36,163 nucleotides of DNA, from NCBI GenBank assembly GCA_018883325.1, contig VEQH01000048.1, positions 1 to 36,163 on the forward strand, written 5' to 3'. Position 1 is the stretch's first letter. Every line of letters begins with the position of its first letter. The stretch is from Flavobacteriales bacterium. GTDB taxonomy: Bacteria > Bacteroidota > Bacteroidia > Flavobacteriales_D > Crocinitomicaceae. Below the pieces are notes generated by a model that worked only from the letters and a program-made list of their open reading frames with translations, made no database searches and was not told where the DNA came from. Positions 32,965-36,163 of the stretch are shown here, piece after piece. The position numbers and the translations under genes were made by a program.

Positions 32965-35892
32965 ATGAACAAGAAAAAGTATCTAATTGGTTCTGTTGTT
33001 GTTGCAGGTGCATGTGCGTTGTTTGCACTTAGTAATTTAGACTTCAGTAATATTAGTGGAAGCTATTCGAAAAAGGGTTTATCTTCCATTCAAGAACAAA
33101 AAGCTGATGAAGCAATGGAGTGGATGAAAGCTCGCTACATCGATGAATCCACAGGACAACCTGTTTCAGTTGAAAAATTACAGCTTATCCAAAAACAAAT
33201 CAACAAAATGTCAAAAACAAAAGCTGTGACTTTTATTGACATGGGTCCTGATAACATTGGTGGTAGAACAAGAGCAATCCAAATTGACCGTAAATGGGAA
33301 GATAAAATTTGGGCTGGTGGTGTTTCTGGTGGTTTATTTGTTTCGTACAATAAAGGAAATACATGGACACGCGTTGGTTCTTATGAAGAAGCTGGTGCAA
33401 GTCCGTATATTTCTAGTATGACACAAACACCTGATGGAACGGTTTACGTTGCAACTGGTTCAAATCAAGAAAGTTGGGCTGGAAATGGTGTTTGGTATAC
33501 CACTGACGATGGAGCAACTTGGACTAAAATCAATGGTATTTCAGAAAGTACAGAGGTTGTTAGTTCAAATAATGACAATTATGTTTGGATGGCAACATCA
33601 CAAGGTCTAAAAAAATGGAAACTTGGAGATGCAAGCGTTACTTCTGTTACTGTAACTAGCGGTTCTTGTGCAGCGCTTCAATTATCAAAAGACGGACAAG
33701 TAGTTGTAACTTCTTTTGCTTCAAATAAAACGTATGTTTCTACTGACGGTGGTGCAACATTTGCAGATAAGTCTGGTACAGCGGCAAACGGTTTAGTTCC
33801 AAATGGAGCGTCTAGAATTGAATATGCAATTTCACCAACAAAAAACTCTTCAAATAATTACTCAATCTACGCTGTAAGAACAAACAGTAATTTATTGAGT
33901 ATGCATGTTTCTCACAACAGTGGTGAAACTTGGTCACAATTTGTAGGTGCATCTGGTCCACCAAATGAATTTGATATCTATAGAGATCAAGGAACTTATA
34001 ATTCAATCGCGTCTGTTAATCCAACTGATCCAGAAAATTTATTAATTGGTGGTATTGACGTTTGGAGCTGGAAACAAGAAGTTAACAATCCTCCAGCAGG
34101 TGGTTTTGAAAAAATTAGCCAATGGTTTGTGAATCCAAATTCATCTATTTATGTTCACGCTGACAACCATGAAATGAAATGGGATTCAAACAATCGTTTG
34201 TATGTTGGTAATGATGGTGGTATCGGTATCTCAAATGATTTTGGAGAAACTTGGTTCCCAGCTAACAGAGGTTACAACGTTACTCAATTCTACGGAATCG
34301 CATTTGATAGAAATGGAGCTGTAATGGGTGGTGCGCAAGACAACGGAACACTTTACAACGATTTTTCTGGTGTAACTTACGAATCATTTAACCAAGTAAC
34401 AGGTGGTGACGGTTTTGAATGTGAAATTTCTTTTTACAATCCTAAAGTAATGTTCACTTCAATTTATTATAACAGTATCAATCGTTCAGGTGATAGAGGA
34501 CAAACATTTACTTCTTTTGCTCCAACTTTACCAGGAACATACGATGCACCAGGAACAAGCGGAAGTACTTTCCACCCTTTCCACACTGAATTTATTTTAG
34601 CAGAAAATTACGACGTTAATTCTAAAGATTCAGTAACTTTTATTCCAACAAGAGATTATTTTAATGGTGATGTAATTCGTGTTCCTTCAATGGCGTCAGG
34701 TGATACAATTACTTATGTAACTCCAAGTGCACTTTATTTTGATGACACATTATACTATACTCCATCGTTAACTGTAAATGGTGAAAACTTCGGATTAAAT
34801 CCTGCTACAAATGAAAGAGTAAGCATGGGTGAAGATACAGTTATTTATAACGTAGCATGGGACACAATTAAAGTTCAAGACCCTTACCAATCATGGTTCT
34901 TAGTTTATGTAAACGCAAACGGTGGTGAATTATGGGGAACAAGAAATGCAACTAGATTCGCAGTTACAAATCCATTATGGGTTTGTGTTGCAAGAGGTTT
35001 CGGTGGTGGAACATTCAACAATGTTGACCTTGAATTTTCGAAAGATTTAGAGCACTTATACATTAGTGCTGGTTCAGGAGTTTGGAGAGTTGATGGTTTA
35101 GGATCTGTTTATACATCTGACCCGAACTTTGTTTCTAAAGTGGCTTTTGTAGGAACAGGAACAACTGGGACTACGCCAACTGCAACAACTGCAACAAAAA
35201 TTTCAAATGTGAGCTACCAAGGTTTGGCAGTTAATCCAAGTAATGCTGACGATATCGTTTTATTTGCTGGATTCAATGGTACAAACAAACGTTCACTTAA
35301 TGGAACAGCTGCTGTGCCTACATTTACAAACTTAGGTGCAATCACAACTCCGGGATTAGCTTGCTACGATGGAATTATTGATAGAAATGATCCAGACATT
35401 ATTGTTGTTGGTACATCAAGTGGTGTATTCGTAACAGAAAACGGTGGTGCTTCTTGGGAAAATGCTTCTACAGGATTTGAAGGTGTACCAGTTTATGAAG
35501 TACGTCAGTCTTGGAGAACTTTTGAAGAAGGAAACGGTCGTCCAGGAGAGATTTATCTTGGTACGTTTGGTAGAGGTATTTGGAGATCAACAGCTTATTT
35601 AGGTGTTAACGATCAAACAGGTGAAGTTATCAATACAATTAAAACAAAATTGAAAACTTATCCTAACCCAACAAATGACAACACGAATTTAAGTTTCAAT
35701 TTAACTAACTCAGGAGAGGTTTACGTAAATGTATATTCTATTACTGGTCGTTTAGTTAAATCAATTACTAAAAACATGAGTTCTGGTGCAAATACATTAC
35801 CAATTGATTGTGAAGATTTACCTAACGGTACTTACATTATCAAATTTGTATCTGGCAAACAAAATGAATCAGTGAAATTTATTAAAATGTAA
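32965..35892 (+). CDS. Large secreted Asp-box/YVTN-type beta-propeller protein with T9SS sorting domain
   Basis: An N-terminal signal segment (MNKKKYLIGSVVVAGACAL) precedes repeated Asp-box motifs of the form S-x-D-x-G-x-T-W at about 127, 179, 258, 316, 422, 509 and 824 (for example TTDDGATW and SNDFGETW), as in sialidase- and VPS10-like propellers. The DNIGGRTRAI start of the propeller resembles proteins called glycosyl hydrolases by similarity; catalytic residues were not confirmed. A stretch at about 560-670 interrupts the propeller pattern. The last 80 residues, from LKTYPNPTNDN to KFIKM, are a T9SS type A signal, so the protein should be surface exposed or released. A terminator with a UUCG loop follows. 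Confidence 0.88.
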   Translation: MNKKKYLIGSVVVAGACALFALSNLDFSNISGSYSKKGLSSIQEQKADEAMEWMKARYIDESTGQPVSVEKLQLIQKQINKMSKTKAVTFIDMGPDNIGGRTRAIQIDRKWEDKIWAGGVSGGLFVSYNKGNTWTRVGSYEEAGASPYISSMTQTPDGTVYVATGSNQESWAGNGVWYTTDDGATWTKINGISESTEVVSSNNDNYVWMATSQGLKKWKLGDASVTSVTVTSGSCAALQLSKDGQVVVTSFASNKTYVSTDGGATFADKSGTAANGLVPNGASRIEYAISPTKNSSNNYSIYAVRTNSNLLSMHVSHNSGETWSQFVGASGPPNEFDIYRDQGTYNSIASVNPTDPENLLIGGIDVWSWKQEVNNPPAGGFEKISQWFVNPNSSIYVHADNHEMKWDSNNRLYVGNDGGIGISNDFGETWFPANRGYNVTQFYGIAFDRNGAVMGGAQDNGTLYNDFSGVTYESFNQVTGGDGFECEISFYNPKVMFTSIYYNSINRSGDRGQTFTSFAPTLPGTYDAPGTSGSTFHPFHTEFILAENYDVNSKDSVTFIPTRDYFNGDVIRVPSMASGDTITYVTPSALYFDDTLYYTPSLTVNGENFGLNPATNERVSMGEDTVIYNVAWDTIKVQDPYQSWFLVYVNANGGELWGTRNATRFAVTNPLWVCVARGFGGGTFNNVDLEFSKDLEHLYISAGSGVWRVDGLGSVYTSDPNFVSKVAFVGTGTTGTTPTATTATKISNVSYQGLAVNPSNADDIVLFAGFNGTNKRSLNGTAAVPTFTNLGAITTPGLACYDGIIDRNDPDIIVVGTSSGVFVTENGGASWENASTGFEGVPVYEVRQSWRTFEEGNGRPGEIYLGTFGRGIWRSTAYLGVNDQTGEVINTIKTKLKTYPNPTNDNTNLSFNLTNSGEVYVNVYSITGRLVKSITKNMSSGANTLPIDCEDLPNGTYIIKFVSGKQNESVKFIKM

Positions 35893-35911
35893 TTTTTAAT
35901 AATCTCAAAAT

Positions 35912-35941
35912 AAAAAAAGACGGCTTCGGTCGTCTTTTTTG
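35912..35941 (+). terminator. Strong terminator with UUCG tetraloop
   Basis: AAAAAAGACGGC pairs with GTCGTCTTTTTT (one G-T pair) around a TTCG loop closed by C-G, one of the most stable RNA tetraloops. It starts 20 bp after the 975-residue gene and ends in a T-run. Confidence 0.96.
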
Positions 35942-36083
35942 TTTTATATACTTTTTGAAAGGAAAATAAATTAAAGTATCACTCTCTCCTATTCACCTAA
36001 ACTTATTCAAATTTTCACTAACGAAAACTACATTTAAAACCTGAGATTCTGTGTTAACATGCAAGAAAAATCATCTATTTTTC

Positions 36084-36091
36084 TATATTTG
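36084..36091 (+). promoter_or_regulatory. -7 box of a short transcript at the right edge
   Basis: TATATTTG fits TAnnTTTG exactly. No open frame starts within the next 60 bp; instead a terminator hairpin lies 30-60 nt downstream. See the short RNA entry. Confidence 0.5.
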
Positions 36092-36094
36092 TCA

Positions 36095-36155
36095 TTCATA
36101 ACGGCCTTGAGCTAGTTACTGAGGGAGCTTACATTTTTTATGGCTCCCTTTTTTT
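36095..36155 (+). ncRNA. Candidate small RNA or attenuated leader
   Basis: Transcription from the box at 36084-36091 would begin near 36095 and reach a terminator (stem 36122-36128 with 36143-36149, T-run to 36155) about 60 nt later. No ATG-started peptide is visible in between. The window ends eight bases after the T-run, so it cannot be told whether a downstream gene makes this an attenuator or riboswitch-like leader, or whether it is a free small RNA. Family identity is unknown. Confidence 0.35.
36122..36155 (+). terminator. Terminator hairpin at the right edge
   Basis: AGGGAGC and GCTCCCT form a 7-bp GC-rich stem with a 14-nt AT-rich loop, followed by seven Ts. It lies about 180 bp beyond the UUCG terminator and is not needed for the 975-residue gene. 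Confidence 0.8.
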
Positions 36156-36163
36156 GTTCATAC

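Noticed and set aside
1..36163. tRNA or rRNA genes
   Set aside because: No T-loop motif in a cloverleaf context or rRNA signature was recognised on either strand; a tRNAscan/Infernal run would be decisive.

Overview
The window is about 36 kb of an AT-rich chromosome from the Bacteroidota, most likely a Flavobacteriales member of the Fluviicola/Crocinitomicaceae type. The phylum call rests on three things: type IX secretion (T9SS) C-terminal sorting domains on two large exported proteins, genes without Shine-Dalgarno sequences, and many TAnnTTTG boxes (the Bacteroidota -7 promoter element) just before start codons. The family-level placement is inference.

Layout. 1-99 is the tail of a transposase running in from the left. 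188-4113 holds a PLP enzyme with CBS domains, a BtuF-like metal receptor, lgt and a DUF3298-type lipoprotein. 4173-6500 encodes pyruvate dehydrogenase E1 alpha and E2. 6687-11360 (minus) is an uncharacterised cluster: radical SAM/SPASM-like enzyme, lipoprotein, predicted outer-membrane barrel and, after a gap, a WYL regulator. 11579-16205 (minus) holds threonine aldolase, a 257-bp repeat-rich spacer, and an epimerase/dehydratase-thioesterase-MORN-repeat operon. 16507-18768 is a T9SS-sorted CotH/LTD protein. 18821-20670 (minus) carries a histone-deacetylase-like enzyme, a YkgJ cysteine-cluster protein and a SiaC-family protein. 20910-25624 (plus) encodes an RRM protein, CCA-adding enzyme, pRiA4b ORF-3-like protein, methyltransferase, TraB/GumN protein and an FKBP lipoprotein. 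25666-29101 (minus) contains two small unknown genes separated by a 144-bp palindromic MITE-like element, then prfC and ndk. 29211-35892 contains unknown membrane and helical proteins, ruvX, def, a lipoprotein and a 975-residue T9SS-sorted Asp-box protein. The window ends in a promoter-plus-terminator pair that may make a short RNA or attenuated leader.

Most of the window is housekeeping. The best candidates for something undescribed are the radical SAM-lipoprotein-barrel operon (7681-11360), the MITE-like element (26240-26387), the 8-bp tandem array before threonine aldolase (12694-12757), the short-transcript locus at the right edge, and three genes whose promoter boxes imply leaderless or near-leaderless mRNAs.

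All calls come from reading the sequence and recalling protein families. No database search or folding program was run.
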